From assembly GCF_019578655.1 (NCBI RefSeq), contig NC_063257.1:25933939-25997938 (forward strand): 64,000 bases of DNA. Reading direction: 5' to 3'. Both the position numbers and the translations under genes were made by a program. Below the pieces are notes generated by a model that did no database searches, was not told the origin of the DNA, and saw only the letters and a program-made list of their open reading frames with translations. Positions 11,737-23,391 of this stretch are shown here, in pieces; within the stretch, counting starts at the first letter, position 1, and each line of letters opens with the position of its first letter. The stretch is from Ricinus communis (lineage: Eukaryota > Streptophyta > Magnoliopsida > Malpighiales > Euphorbiaceae).

Positions 11737-12083
11737 TGATATGCTATTTGTATAGCTAAAATCAAAGACCTACTGTAGCGTATTATATTATCTAACCTAA
11801 AAAAATCGATGAAGTATTATGCTATGATTAAATATGAATAAACAATTAATTAAGTGTCAAATAATTTGAAAGGATTTAGGAAAAACTCTTGAAAGAAAAA
11901 ACAAACCCTAGGGGACCTAAGCTAGTTGAATTTTAGTGAAGATAGAGATTATATTGATTATCAATTGCAATTACCCGTGGATGAATTCTTAACTGAATTC
12001 GATCTCCCTCTTGAGATAATCGAATTCCTAAACCTAATAACCTAAAGTTGGAATCTCTTCCTAACGGTCGATTATTCGATTAG
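11737..12083 (-). repeat. 5' LTR of A, first piece
   Basis: Homologous to 3147-3560 of the 3' LTR but lacks about 100 bp near the inner edge. Ends at 12079-12083 with ATTAG, the target duplication of element C. Confidence 0.85.
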
Positions 12084-13498
12084 TGATAGATCATAAATAG
12101 GTATACTTATTGTGTTTAATTCCCTTACATTTTGATTGGATAATGTGCTTAATTATGGAAATTGTGTTTATTCTGATCTAGATGGTGAAATATCAAGGAC
12201 TGAGTGAAATTTAGCCTAAAGACATGTTTTAAGGCATCACTTATCAAAAAGTAAGGCTTTTGGAAGAAGAGCAAAAATTTGGGCAGAAGATCATTTTCTA
12301 TAAGGCGTGACCACGCCTTACAATCCGTGAGCTACTGGAATCTACGAAAGAGAATTTCAAATTTTCAAGATAAATTCGTGGTGGACCCACTTTTATAGAA
12401 TTTCCTTTATTTTTGAAGTGGTGGATAAAGAGAACTTACTGCCATGTATTTAGGATTTTAATTTGTTTAGATTACCCTTTATCTTATCCTTCCTTATAGG
12501 GATAAGATCATATAGGAAGTTTATTTTCTTTTTATAAGGATTATCTTATTAGTGTTTAGGTTTGACTTCCTTTATAAGGAGGCTAGTTCTACCAAGTAGG
12601 GGACGGCTGAGTACTTTGAGATTATTATTAGTTTTCTTATATTCCCTACAATTCTTTTCTTGTGAATTCTTACTCCACCATGTGTGGCTAAGTTCTTAGT
12701 TTCTAATTCAAGAGTAAATAAATTCCAATTGTGATTTTATGAGGCTTTGTGCTTAACAGAATTCTTCTTCAATTCAAGTATTCTTTATTTCTTATTTTTA
12801 TTATTTATGAATTTTTGATATTGATTGAACTGACGACTCAACTTTGATATTGATTTTTCTATTGCTAAACTTTGAGTTTGTGATCCGTAATTGTCATGAA
12901 CGATTGACACAAGTAGCAAGGAGTTAGCTAATGTGTGTGTGATTGCGGCCTTTTCGAATTATATAGCTTGCATGATAGGCTCTAGGGAAATAAAGGAACA
13001 AGATTAATTCAATTGCAGCTATCTCAATTAATTAATGATGGTTTAGTCATTCTCATTATTCTTAATGCTATTATTGAGTTGATATGGAAAGCTATCGTGC
13101 CCAGTTGACTAATGGTAAGTTTTGATTTGGATGCTGGGTTTGAGTAAATTATATTAGGGGAATTTAACTTGTTGCGGTTGTTCCGAATAAGTAGACTAAG
13201 TACTTGAATAGAAAAATTGATATTTTAGCCTATGATGATGATTACAATTGGATGGAATTAGCACTCTTGAATTGGAAATTTGTTAAGATTGATTTTTATT
13301 TACTTTAATATTCAGCCTTCATTATTTTCTGTTTATTTATAATTTTGATTCAAACGTTCAAAATCCCCCCATTTTTTTATTTAACTTTGAGAAGCTATCC
13401 ATATTGGTTCCCTTGGGATTCGACCTGGTTTCACTATTTCTACAAGTTAGTTGAGGAAAATCAGTAATTTATTTTAAAGGGCTTCGACAACCCGTTCA
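12084..13498 (+). repeat. 5' LTR of element C
   Basis: Begins TGATAGATCA, ends CCCGTTCA. Contains a palindrome (TAAGGCGTG, AC, CACGCCTTA) at 12301-12320 and a TATAAGGAGG stretch near 12575 as the likely TATA region. Confidence 0.9.
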
Positions 13499-13502
13499 AA
13501 TT

Positions 13503-13520
13503 TGGGGCCGTTGTCGGGGA
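13503..13520 (+). promoter_or_regulatory. Primer-binding site of C
   Basis: TGGGGCCGTTGTCGGGGA, two mismatches from the tRNA-Asp-type site, 4 bp after the LTR. Confidence 0.75.
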
Positions 13521-13682
13521 ACCTATTTTAGTTTCTCATTGTTTAATTTATTTGTTTATGACTCGTTCTTCTCAAGCTATTGATTTGCAATATAATCCTG
13601 AAATTGAGAAGACAACGCGTTGATTAAGAAAGGAGACTAGGCAAAAAAAAAAAGTTGTCTCATAGAGGAATTAGAGATAGAT

Positions 13683-14744
13683 TTGGCTATTGATGACACA
13701 TCTATTTTTCAAGAAGTTACAGAAAATATGGCGAACAGAACTCTCAAAGAGCTAGCCGCGTCGGATTTGAATAAAAAATCTTTGTGCATTACATTTCCTA
13801 ATATTGCAGTTGATTTTGAATTAAAATCTGGCTTAATTCACTTACTCCCTTCTTTTCATGGATGTGCAGGTGAAGATCCTCATAAACACTTGAAAGAATT
13901 CCATATTGTATGCTTCGGAATGAAGCCAGATGGTGTGACCGAAGAGCAAATAAATCTTAGAGCTTTTCCCTTTTATTTGAAGGATAAAGTAAAAGATTGG
14001 CTCTATTATCTATCCTCCGGTTCAATAACAACATGGAATGAGATGAAAAGATTGTTCTTAGATAAGGTTCTCCCTACAACAAGAGCTGCCAACATCAGAA
14101 AAGAAATTTGTGGCATAACACAGCTCATTGGAGAAACATTGTATGAGTATTGGGAGAGGTTCAAGCAATTGTGTGCTAGTTGCCCCCATCACCAAATTTC
14201 TCAGCAACTCTTCATCCAATACTTCTATGAAGGATTGTTGCCAATGGATAGGAGTATGATTGATGCAGCAAGTGGTGGAGCTTTGGTAAACAAGACACCT
14301 GAAGAAGCCAAGAAATTGATTTAAAACATGGCTGAAAATTCTCAGTAATTTGGTACAAGAGCTAATGGAGCTACTAGGCGAGTTAATGAGGTAAGCACTA
14401 AAAATCTTGAAAATCAAATTTCTGATCTAATTGCTTTGGTTCATCAAATGGTTGTAGGGCAATTGCAAATGGCAAAAGTTTGTGGAATATGCTCAGTTTA
14501 AGGACATCCCACTGATATGTGCCTAACATTGCAACAAGACTTTATGCAAGAGGCTAATGCTTTAGGCGGGTTTACTAGTCAACCTCAAAGGAAGTATGAT
14601 CCCTTTTCCAATCAATATAATCCTGGATGGAGAGATCATCCGAATTTGAGCTATGGAAACCAAGGAGGACAATAAAATTATCCTTCCCAGAATTTCATTA
14701 GACCACCTTAAGTTCTCCATAAACCTCAAGCTTCAAATTCAGGT
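13683..14744 (+). pseudogene. gag of element C
   Basis: The frame 13683-14324 (213 codons) carries the gypsy gag core: HLLPSFHGCAGEDPHKHLKEF near residue 55, then NLRAFPFYLKDKVKDWL, and a DAASGGALVNKTPEEAKKLI end. A TAA at 14322-14324 interrupts it. The same protein continues through 14340-14744 with further stops, past a Cys-containing stretch at about 14480-14530 in the zinc-knuckle position. The true start may lie upstream, near 13560, in a broken frame. Gag would form the particle shell. Confidence 0.85.
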
Positions 14745-15446
14745 ATGTCTTTGGAAGATATTGTTAAAAATCTTGCTAATAATGCTCTTCAATTTCAACA
14801 GGAAACAAGGTCAAGCATTCAGAATTTAGGCAATCAAATTACTCAATTGGCTACGTCGGTTAGTAAATTGGAGGCTCAAAATTCTGGAAAACTGCCTTCA
14901 CAACTAGAGATAAATCCAGAGGAGAATGTTACTGAAATTATTCTAAGAAGTGCAAAGGAGATTCCTTCAAGGTCGATTCCACTTAAGGAAAGTGAACCGA
15001 GCAAGGAAAAGGAAGAAGAAGCTTCCTCTAAAGCATCATATGGAGTAAAATTCGATCCTCCTCTATATCTTTCATCTCACACTCCATTACCTCCTTTTCC
15101 TAGCAGATTAGCTAAGCCAAAAGAAGAAGAGCAAGAAAAAGAGATCTTGGATACATTTAGGAAGGTGGAGATAAATATCCCATTATTGGATGCTATCAAG
15201 CAAATTCCTAAATATGCAAAGTTCTTGAAGAAATTGTGCACAAAAAAAAGAAGGATGAAGGAAAGGGAGAAAGTGGTGGTAAGTAAGAATGTGTCGGATA
15301 TCTTGCAAAAGAATATGCTAGAAAAATGCAAGGATCCAGGTATATTTTCATTACCTTGTGTCATTGGTAATACGAAAATTGAGCGTGCCATGTTAGATTT
15401 AGGAGCTTCCATTAATGTCATGCCATTTTCTATTTATCAGAGTTGA
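14745..15446 (+). pseudogene. Gag C-terminus and start of protease, element C
   Basis: An open frame of 233 codons: a Gln-rich helical segment (residues 1-60), a TEIILRSAKE linker, a Lys/Glu-rich middle and a KYAKFLKKL segment. The protease active site DLGASINVMP begins at about residue 218. The catalytic Asp is intact. A frameshift near 15440 moves the rest of the protease into the next reading frame. Confidence 0.8.
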
Positions 15447-15879
15447 AACTAAATAACTTGCAAAAGACTGGTGTAGTGATTCAATTAGCTGATCATTCTT
15501 ATATTCATCCCCTTGGAGTTGTTGAAGATGATTTGGTGCAAGTTAATGAGCTCAACTTCCTTTTGACTTTTACATTTTGGAAATGGATGGTAATTCCTCA
15601 TCAAAATCAGCTTTGATTTTATTAGGACAACCATTCATGAAAACTGCTAAGATAAAGATTAATGTAGATGAGGGTACTCTCTCCGTAGAGTTTGATGGAG
15701 AGATTGTTAAATTTAATATTTTCAATGCAATGAAATATCCTAATAATGTACATTCCCGTTTCCATATTGATGTAATTGATCCAATTGTGCAAGAAGTATT
15801 TGCAAAAGAAAGTGTTGGTGATGAGCAAGAATTAGATGCACAATCTAATTTAGAAGAAATTGATTATGAAATTGGTTAA
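15447..15879 (+). pseudogene. Protease C-terminal part of element C, up to the deletion point
   Basis: After the frameshift the text continues with QLADHS near 15482, then the frame 15577-15879 with ILLGQPFMKTAKIKI, the second retropepsin landmark, and an acidic tail. The next sequence is already the end of integrase, so the deletion junction lies at about 15870-15885. Confidence 0.75.
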
Positions 15880-16107
15880 AAAGTATTATTATATAATTCT
15901 TGATTGAAGCTTATGCCTGATAAGTTTTGTTCTCAATGGATCAGTCCATTTGTTGTTACTAATGTGTTTTCCTATAGTGTAGGGGAAATTAAAAGCTTGG
16001 ATTCGGATAAAATTTTCAAAGTGAATGGTCATAGATTGAAGCTCTTCCATGAGGGTAAAATTGCTCCATATCTCATTAGTTTTCCTTTGGATCACCCCAC
16101 TTATTAG
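15880..16107 (+). pseudogene. Integrase C-terminal tail of element C
   Basis: Starting near 15880, the sequence reads a VLLYNS motif, a stop at a former Arg codon (TGA, about 15902-15904), then frame 15904-16107 with SQWISPFVV and FKVNGHRLKLFHEG. This is the chromatin/DNA-contact tail that ends gypsy integrases of this lineage. The zinc-binding and catalytic domains are absent. Confidence 0.8.
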
Positions 16108-16154
16108 GATGACTCAAATGTTTCATCATTCCGTCAAGCATAACGATGTTAAAC

Positions 16155-16180
16155 AATTGCACTATTGGGAGGCAACCTAA
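16155..16180 (+). other. Post-pol hairpin box of C
   Basis: TTGGG, loop AGGCAA, CCTAA about 60 bp after the integrase stop. It is the equivalent of the box in A, D, E and F, with one G-U pair allowed in the stem. Confidence 0.65.
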
Positions 16181-16310
16181 ATGCTTTCTTTATTTTTATT
16201 TATACTTTTTATTTTCTTTCACTTAGTTTATTTTGTTTTTAGTTTTTAGGTTTTAGTTTTTTTTTAGTGAAGAAGTTAAAATATTTTTTTGGGCAGGAGA
16301 CTAATTTCGA

Positions 16311-16660
16311 TAAGGCGTGACCATGCCTTTTTTACAGCTCTCCTAGAAGCATTAACTGAATTTGTTACAGAAGCTCGTTTCTTATAAGGCATGACAATGC
16401 CATATCTCAAAACATCTTATGCTTTGTTTTGACCTATCTATTTAATTTTATAGAAGCTCGTTTCTTATAAGGCGTGCCAGCGCCTTATCTCAAAATATCT
16501 TATGCTTTGTTCTGACCTATCTACTTAATTTTACAGAAGCTCGTTTCTTATAAGGCCTGACCACGCCTTATCTCAAAACATCTTCTACTTTATTTTGACT
16601 TCTTTACTTAATTTTACAGAAGCTCGTTTCTTATAAAGCGTGACCACGCCTTATCTCAAA
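16311..16660 (+). repeat. Tandem hairpin array in element C
   Basis: Five near-palindromes of about 20 bp (TAAGGCGTGACCACGCCTTA and variants) at 16311, 16385, 16468, 16551 and 16634. The last four belong to tandem units of about 83 bp that start GAAGCTCGTTTCTTATAAGG. The same palindrome occurs once in each LTR of C (12301-12320 and 18679-18698, the latter a perfect 20-bp palindrome). It occupies the place where element A has its internal CACGG cluster. Confidence 0.85.
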
Positions 16661-17063
16661 ACATCTTCTGCTTTGTTTTGACTTCTTTACTCTATTTTTT
16701 TTATTTTTTTAATATTATTTATTTTTGTTCCAAAAGAAAAGGAGAATAAAGAGAAAAGAAGAGGGAAAGTTTTATTTTGCAGCACCCACCAACGTTTTTT
16801 CTTTTGCAGCAGCCACCACCAATATTCACTTCCTCTTCCCTCCACCTTAACACCTATCACTCACCATCCATGGTGCACCTTAAGACTACCGCTTGAAAAA
16901 GGACCTCAACATGTGGGCGCAGTAAAGGGACACCTTCAAATCCTGGCGACGTGACAGTTCGCCAAGAATAGAAAACGACAGCAGCCCTACCCGATGATGG
17001 CTCGCAAATCAGGGGAGTTTCACATTTCTTTTCATTTCTTTTGTGAGCCATTTTCTTTTTCAT
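16661..17063 (+). other. Noncoding stretch of C after the hairpin array
   Basis: A T-rich stretch, then purine-rich GAGAAAAGAAGAGGG, then repeats of GCAGC followed by CACC triplets. It sits where the accessory ORF would be in A. I see no coding remnant I can name. Confidence 0.4.
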
Positions 17064-17099
17064 ACATGGAGGACAATGTGTAGTTGAGGTGTGGGGGAG
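17064..17099 (+). promoter_or_regulatory. Internal hairpin and purine tract of C
   Basis: ACAT, loop containing GGAGGAC, ATGT (17064-17079; weakest stem of the set) followed by GAGGTGTGGGGGAGG (17085-17099). Confidence 0.6.
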
Positions 17100-18423
17100 G
17101 AATATGATAATTACATGATTTCCTTTTCTTTTTGAAAATATTTTTTTTATGCTTAGGATTAGGTATGCTTTAATTCATATGTGCTAATTTTTCTTTTGCA
17201 ACCTTGAGTTTTGTTTTGGTAACCTAGAATACCATGTAAGTTAGAGATACATTTTTGGTTTAATGCATGAAAGGGATAAGCATGATTAGTGTTTCTTTAA
17301 AATTATCTGATGGTATCTCATTAGTTTATTGATTGAAAGATGCACAAGACTTGATACAAATTTGAACATTCAAGTGAGCTTTTGAGCCTAAGAGCAGTTC
17401 ATTATATTTTTCTCTAATTGTTTTTGTTGAGTGTTATCAAACTTAGTATGTTTATTCTAGAACTTGCTTGTAATTGCATATTGAGACAACATCTTTGGAT
17501 TGATGCTTTAATATGATAAGGGCAATTAGGATTAACCAATTCTTAGACTCTTAAAAGACCTACCTTGTTGATTTTCGTTTTAGTTAGCCACTTTGAGCCT
17601 ATTTTCTTTTTCTTATTTTTAACACATATTGTTTAGCCCAAGACCTTTTGTTTGTTACCCCTGTTTCTGTACCCTTGTCAAGACAAAAGGGAAAGTGTTG
17701 CATGGTATAAAAAGAAATAGAAAAATACAAAAAAAAAGAGGAAAAATAAGGGAAGAAAATCTTCGAAAAAAAAAGAAAAAAAGGAAAGAAAATGTTGAAA
17801 AAGAAAAAAAAAGAAAAATTTGATATTTATTCCTTTCATGAAAAACGATAATTAGAGAAGTTTTCATCAAATATATTGAATTGAATTGTTACATGTTATT
17901 TCTCCAAAGATTTCAGTGCTAATATAAGATGTGGGAATAAATTTCAAAGTTTTTGTAGTGTGTTTTGTGGTTATGTGTCATAGTTATTATGCAAGTAATT
18001 AACTTTTTGTCTTGATTATGAAACACTTCAATTTTTCCTTTTATCACACCCTTTCCTAAGCCCCATTACAACCCTTGTAAAGTCCCTTTGATTTTTGCAT
18101 CTAATTCATGTGTAGTGGTGGAAATTTGATTCATTAGCAAGCTTATGGTAATAATATGCTATGATTTGATTCTTAGAGTAAATGCACCCTAAATACTTTG
18201 ACAGTATTGAGTGAAACCATGTTAGGGTGTTCAGTCTTGTTGCTTTGATTTTGGTGAATTAGTGAGATACTTGTTCTTTTTACAAAATTTACCTATGAGT
18301 GCTACCCCCTTGTTTGTCATTATGATTCAACTCATTGATGTATGTTTAACTTATTTGGTATTTGTGGAGATTAAAAGAAATAAAAAGGAAGTAGAGAGGA
18401 GAATTGGTATGTTGGATTGAGGT
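17100..18423 (+). other. 3' noncoding region of C
   Basis: No credible ORF. The Lys-rich frame at 17690-17823 is simple A-rich sequence. The box shared with A, D, E and F is at 18049-18098 (CCCATTACAACCCTTGTAAAG core). TAGAACTTGCTTGTAATTGC lies near 17458. Confidence 0.65.
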
Positions 18424-18457
18424 ATGCTTGAGGACAAGCATAAATTAGGTGTGGGGG
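18424..18457 (+). promoter_or_regulatory. Terminal hairpin and polypurine tract of C
   Basis: ATGCTT, loop GAGGAC, AAGCAT (18424-18441), then AGGTGTGGGGG (18447-18457) and the 3' LTR at 18462. The outer pair is A-T here and T-A in A, D and E: both arms have changed and pairing is kept. Confidence 0.85.
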
Positions 18458-18461
18458 AATT

Positions 18462-19877
18462 TGATAGATCATAAATAGTTATACTTATTGTGTTTAATTT
18501 CCTTACATTTTGATTGGATAATGTGCTTAATTGTGGAAATTGTGTTTATTCTAATCTAGATGGTGAAATATCAAGGGTTGAGTGAAATTTAGCCTAAAGA
18601 CATGTTTTAAGGCATCACTTGTCAGAAACTAAGTCTTTTAGAGGAAGAGCAAAAATTTGGGCAGAAGATCATTTTCAATAAGGCGTGATCACGCCTTACA
18701 ATCCGTGAGCTGCTGGAATCTGCAGAAGAGAATTTTAAATTTTCAAGATAAATTCGTGGTGGACCCACTTTTATAGAATTTCCTTTATTTTTGAAGTGTT
18801 GGATAAAGAGAACTTACTCCCATGTATTTAGGATTTTAATTTGTTTAGATTACCCTTTATCTTATCCTTCCTTATTGGGATAAGATCATATAGAAAGTTT
18901 ATTTCTTTTTTATAAGGATTATCTTATTAGGGTTTAGGTTTGACTTTCTATATAAGGAGGCTAGTTCTACCAAGTAGAGGATGGCTGAGTACTTTGAGAT
19001 TCTTATTATTTTTCTTCTATTCCCTACAATTCTTTTCTTATGAATTCTTACTCCACCATGTGTGGCTAAGTTCTTAGTTTCTAATTTAAGGGTGAATAAA
19101 TTCCAATTGTGATTTTGTGAGGCTTTGTGCTTAACAGAATTCTTCTTTAATTCAAGTATTCTTTATTTCTTATTTTTATTATTTATCAATTTTTGATATT
19201 GATTGAACTGACGACTCAACTTTGATATTGGTTTTTCTATTGCTAAACTTTGAGTTTGTGATCCGTAATTGTCATGAACGATTGACACAAGTAGCAAGGA
19301 GCTGGCTCATGTGTGTGTGATTGCGACCTTTTCAAATTACATAGCTTGCATGATAGGCTCTAGGGAAATAAAGGAACAAGGTTAATTCAGTTGCAGCTAT
19401 CTCAATTAATTAATATTGGTTTAGTCATTCTCATTATGCTTAATGCTATCTTTGAGTTGATATAGAACGCTATCATGCCCAGTTGACTAATGGTATGTTT
19501 TGATTTGGATGCTGGGTTTGAGTCAATTATATTAGGAGAATTTAACTTGTTGTGGTTGTTCTGAATTAGTAAACTAAGTACTTGAATAGAAAATTTGATA
19601 TTTTAGCCTATGATCATGATTACAATTGGATGGAATTAGCACTCTGGAACTGAAAATTTGTTAAAATTGAATTATTATTTACTTTAATATTCCGCCTTCA
19701 TTATTTTCTATTTATTTATAACTTTGATTCAAACATTCAAAATCCCCCCATTTTTTTATTTAACTTTGAGAAGCTATCCACATTGGTTCACTTGGGATTC
19801 GACCTGGTTTCACTATTTCTACAAGTTAGTATAGGAAAATCAGTAATTTATTTTGAAGGGCTTCGACAACCCATTCA
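18462..19877 (+). repeat. 3' LTR of element C
   Basis: Near-identical partner of 12084-13498. Ends CCCATTCA followed by ATTAG. A TATATAAGGAGG stretch near 18950 is the likely TATA region. Confidence 0.92.
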
Positions 19878-20330
19878 ATTAGCATTAAGGTTTAACCCAC
19901 ATCTATTAAGCTTTGTTAATTCTTAATCCGGCTAGTCAATTACCCTTATCTCTAAGTGATTATTAACTAGTTCTTGCTATTCAGATTTCCAATTACTAAA
20001 TGAATTTCTCAATTACATAAAGCAATCTGAATACCACAACTCACAACGTCTCATAAATAAAGTAATTTCTCATTAATAATGAAAGCAAGAAGAAACAAGC
20101 ATTGATAATCAAAATCTCGTAGCATTAAAATCAATCCAAAAACATAGGAACCCCAATGGGTTTGACAATTTAGTTACTCATACTAATAAGCAACACAGAG
20201 TAAAGAATAGATTCAGAAAAGTAAATTAAAGGCATGTACACCCTTCTTCTTCAAGTTGGATGAGAAACCCTAAATTCCCAAGTCATAATAGTAAACCCTA
20301 ATTTGCCTATTGAATGCTCCTAAATCTTGC
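19878..20330 (-). repeat. 5' LTR of A, second piece
   Basis: Continues the LTR of A exactly after the insertion of C. Its last 88 bp (20243-20330) are repeated at 24755-24842 on the other side of element D. Confidence 0.85.
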
Positions 20331-21780
20331 TGATGCGCGTAGAATACACACATCTAAATGGGGATTTTAAGGTAGAATTTATGTACATTTGGATGTGAAT
20401 TGGTCCCAACACTCACCCTATGCGTTTGTTTGTGTGCTTTAGGTCCAAAAGAAGTCAATGAGTGATAAAGGGAAGAATTGGAGCAGAATTGGACGTCAAA
20501 GTTGTCGAAACAAGTTGAGTTTGTGCATCCCTAATTTGAACATGGCTGTGTTGGTTTTAACACTGGCCGTGTTCCCAACACGGGCACCAAAATGGCCGTT
20601 TTGGGTGCATTTGACAACAGGAAAAAGATGCATTAAGGAGCACGACCACAGAGAGTAACACGGCTAGGAACACCAGACCGTGTTCCCAACACGGCCAAGA
20701 ACACAGCCATGTTCGCGGTGACAGGACGAACTAATTAAAAGAAAGAGCAAGACGAAAGAAGAAAAAAGCGGGGGGAGAACGTCCCAAACCCTAAGTTTTC
20801 TCTCCCTAAGGGTTTTCTGAGCTGAAACCAAGGGAAAAGGAGACTTGGATCAAGGTTTCAATCGGATTCCCTTCAAAGATTGAAGATTAGGCGAGGTTCG
20901 TTGATTAGTTTTCAAATCGAGCAACAGGAACAAAAATCGATTCAATTGGAGCAAAAGGATTTAGGGCTGTTTACTCTCATCCAAGGGTGTAATCGGGTTT
21001 TCTCTACCTTTACTCATTGTCGTAATTGAATTCTTGTGTATTTTGATAATGAACATGATTAGCTAGATTGATTAAATCCATTGGGATTTCTTTACTATGT
21101 TGGCTTAGTATTATATTGTTGGATTGTTTGGGTTAGTTTTATATTCTTCTTGCTTTCAGTATTAATAAGATAATGCATTATTCATGAAACGTTGTGAATT
21201 GTGTGTTTAGATTGCTTTGTGTGATTTAGAAGTCCATTTGGCAATTGGAATTTTGAATAGCAAGAACTGGTTAATAATCGCTTAGAGATAAGGATAATTA
21301 ACTAGCCGGATTAAGAATTAACAAAGCTTAATATAGGCGGATTAAAGCTTAATGCTAATTTAAGAATCAATCGTTAGGAAAAGATTCCAACTTTAGGTTA
21401 TTAGATTTAGGAATTCGGTTATCTCGAGAGAGAAACTGAATTCGGTCAAGAATTCGTCCACGGGTAGCATAATTAGACTCACCAATCCTTTATCTTTTGT
21501 TTGATTGCCAACTAGTTTAGGTTCCCTTTGGGTTTGCTTTCTTGTCTTGGTTATTTTAGTTATCAATTACTCCTGCATCTCCCTTAGAACTTAGCTTGTA
21601 GCTATTAGTTAGTTTAGAAATTATTCATCATTTATTTTAGGTTAATATAACAAAGAACAAAGGAGTAACTCTGGGCTTTCACTTTCATGAGGAATACGAC
21701 CTTGATACTCGCCATTAGTGCTAGACTGCATCGATAGGTACACTGCCTTAGATTGTAGCTAACACAGATAGCACACATCA
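20331..21780 (+). repeat. 5' LTR of element D
   Basis: TGATGCGCGT to GCACACATCA. The right half (from about 20990) matches the LTR of E closely. The left half is different. Confidence 0.88.
20535..20745 (+). promoter_or_regulatory. CACGG-type cluster in the LTR of D
   Basis: Several CCGTG and CACGG pentamers in forms such as AACACGGCC and GACCGTGTTC, followed by AT-rich CTAATTAAAAG (20731-20741). There is no good TATA box, only a weak candidate. Confidence 0.5.
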
Positions 21781-21786
21781 AGTTTT

Positions 21787-21804
21787 TGGCGCTGTTGCCG
21801 GGGA
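21787..21804 (+). promoter_or_regulatory. Primer-binding site of D
   Basis: TGGCGCTGTTGCCGGGGA, one mismatch from the tRNA-Asp-type site, 6 bp after the LTR. Confidence 0.88.
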
Positions 21805-21937
21805 ATGTTTGAAAACTAGAGTGAAATTTGCTATTTGTTAATTTAACCATTTTTTTATTTTATTTATTTCTGTTTTGTTTGTACATATTTTTTTAGTTTA
21901 AGTTTATGATTTAGGTAGTGAATGATAAGGAGGTTCA

Positions 21938-22690
21938 ATGCTAAATTCAAACTCTTTGTATGACACGTTGGAAAACGGGATCAGGAACCAAGAGAGTGAA
22001 AAAAATTGGGATACCTATGCATCTTTAGAAGCTCGAGTGGAATCATTTTGTAGGGCTACCGATCAACTCTCCACTCCTACCTTTCATCTCAAGTTTTTTT
22101 GTGAATTTTGTTGTGGTTTACATTTAAGTAATGATTGTCCATTGTATAGTGATTTTGCTCATTGTTCTTATAACTATGAATAGGTGAATTATACGGGAAG
22201 TTGGCCAAATGGCTCATATGGAAGCACCTACAATCAAGAGTGGAGCGCTCATTCACCCTTTGGATGGAGCTTAGATGGCCAAGAACCACCAGAATTTCAG
22301 CAACTACATCAGCAGCCTAATCTTGCACCTTCAACTCAAGATGAAGAGATAGTGCCAGAGGAGCTGATGATGAGGTTCATTGCAAGTCTTGATGATAGAT
22401 TCCAACAAACAGAAAGGGTACTTGAAAGTCAACAAGTCTCAATTGAGAACATAGAGCATCAAGTAGGCTTGATCTTCAAGTTACTAGCGGCAGAACAATG
22501 GGGAACTCCATCAAACGCTACTGAATCCGAGGAACATTTGACCGCCATCACTTTGCGTTCAGGTGAGAATTTTTCTGGTTTATCTACTATGTTTGACGAT
22601 GATGCTTCTGTGCAGGACGATTTCTTGAACATGGAGATGGAACTAGAAAAGGAAGAGGCGAACATGATTCCTCTGAAAGACTATCAATAG
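21938..22690 (+). pseudogene. gag C-terminal fragment of element D
   Basis: Two in-phase open stretches (21938-22183 and 22184-22690), separated by a TAG that sits at a likely former Gln codon. The first ends in a Cys-rich FCEFCCGLH block, a decayed zinc knuckle. The second has a Gln-rich helix (about residues 60-105) and the AITLRSGE linker motif (near residue 125), ending PLKDYQ. The gag core found in A, C and F is missing: the initiator ATG now lies directly in the C-terminal part. E has the same structure, so this is a founder deletion and not local decay. Confidence 0.75.
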
Positions 22691-23117
22691 GAATGTATAG
22701 TTGATGATGCTGAGTTGCAGTTAGAGGAATTTTTGGTGGATTTTCCACAAGTCGCTTCGATGATGGAAGATGAGCACGAGTTATCCAATGAAGAAGTCTT
22801 AGAGGAGCTCGAGTTTCTTCTAGCAAGTGAACCAAGCCAAGGACTGGAGAAAACCATTGACGTTCCTGAAGAAATTGCCCAACCGTCGATCCTTCCAATT
22901 GGAAGAGCCCCTAGAGCATAATGACTACGTGCAATTATACGAGGAGCGAGTTTTGCCCATCATACTGGCAGCTTGCTTGACAATCGGGAAGAGGAAATTG
23001 ACGATTATCCCTCTAAGCAGATACTTGAAGACATTTCCTTGGAAGAAGAATGGATGGTCGTCGATCACGCCCGTTCGCTTTTCACCATGAGTCCAGCTAA
23101 GAAGACTCATCACATAA
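22691..23117 (+). pseudogene. Protease-RT linker and RT-start remnant of D
   Basis: The text reads an acidic DEHELSNEEVLEELEFLLA linker, which also follows the protease in F. A block resembling the start of reverse transcriptase follows (LPIILAACLT, then a YLKTFPWKKN piece). Frames shift between 22921 and 22973. No polymerase catalytic motif remains. The protease itself is deleted. Confidence 0.6.
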
Positions 23118-23147
23118 AAAAGAAGCGCTTTTGGGACGCACCCCAAT
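23118..23147 (+). other. Post-pol hairpin box of D
   Basis: AAGAAGCGCTT then TTGGG, loop ACGCAC, CCCAA. Confidence 0.75.
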
Positions 23148-23391
23148 TTTTATCTTTAATCTCTAATATTTTAACCTTTTGTTTTGAAACATTTTATTAG
23201 TTTTAGTTTTCATATTTTATTTAATTTTTGTTTCAGTTTCGATTTTAATTCTTTATTTTATTATTTGCAGCCACTCCTCTACCACAGACTAGCCAACGCC
23301 CTGATATCCCTGATGATGCGCCTCTTTTCACTCCGGAGCCATAGTCAGGGCAGTATTAGCTCTTTTTCCTTTTTCATTTCTTATATTTTGT

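Larger units (their letters stand above)
12084..19877 (+). mobile_element. Gypsy element C, non-autonomous, nested in the LTR of A
   Basis: Complete element with two LTRs of about 1.415 kb and target duplication ATTAG (12079-12083 and 19878-19882). It encodes gag, protease and the last part of integrase. Reverse transcriptase, RNase H and the integrase core are missing, with the junction near 15870-15890. Its LTRs are very similar by eye, so it is younger than A. Its LTR sequence is unrelated to those of A, D, E and F, yet its 3' noncoding modules are the same. Confidence 0.92.

Noticed and set aside
15077..15421. Minus-strand ORF of 114 codons
   Set aside because: Antisense shadow of the protease region of element C.
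17629..17823. Lys-rich small ORF
   Set aside because: Translation of an A-rich simple stretch in the 3' noncoding region of C.
21787..21804. tRNA-Asp gene fragment
   Set aside because: Only the 18-nt primer-binding complement is present; no cloverleaf around it.
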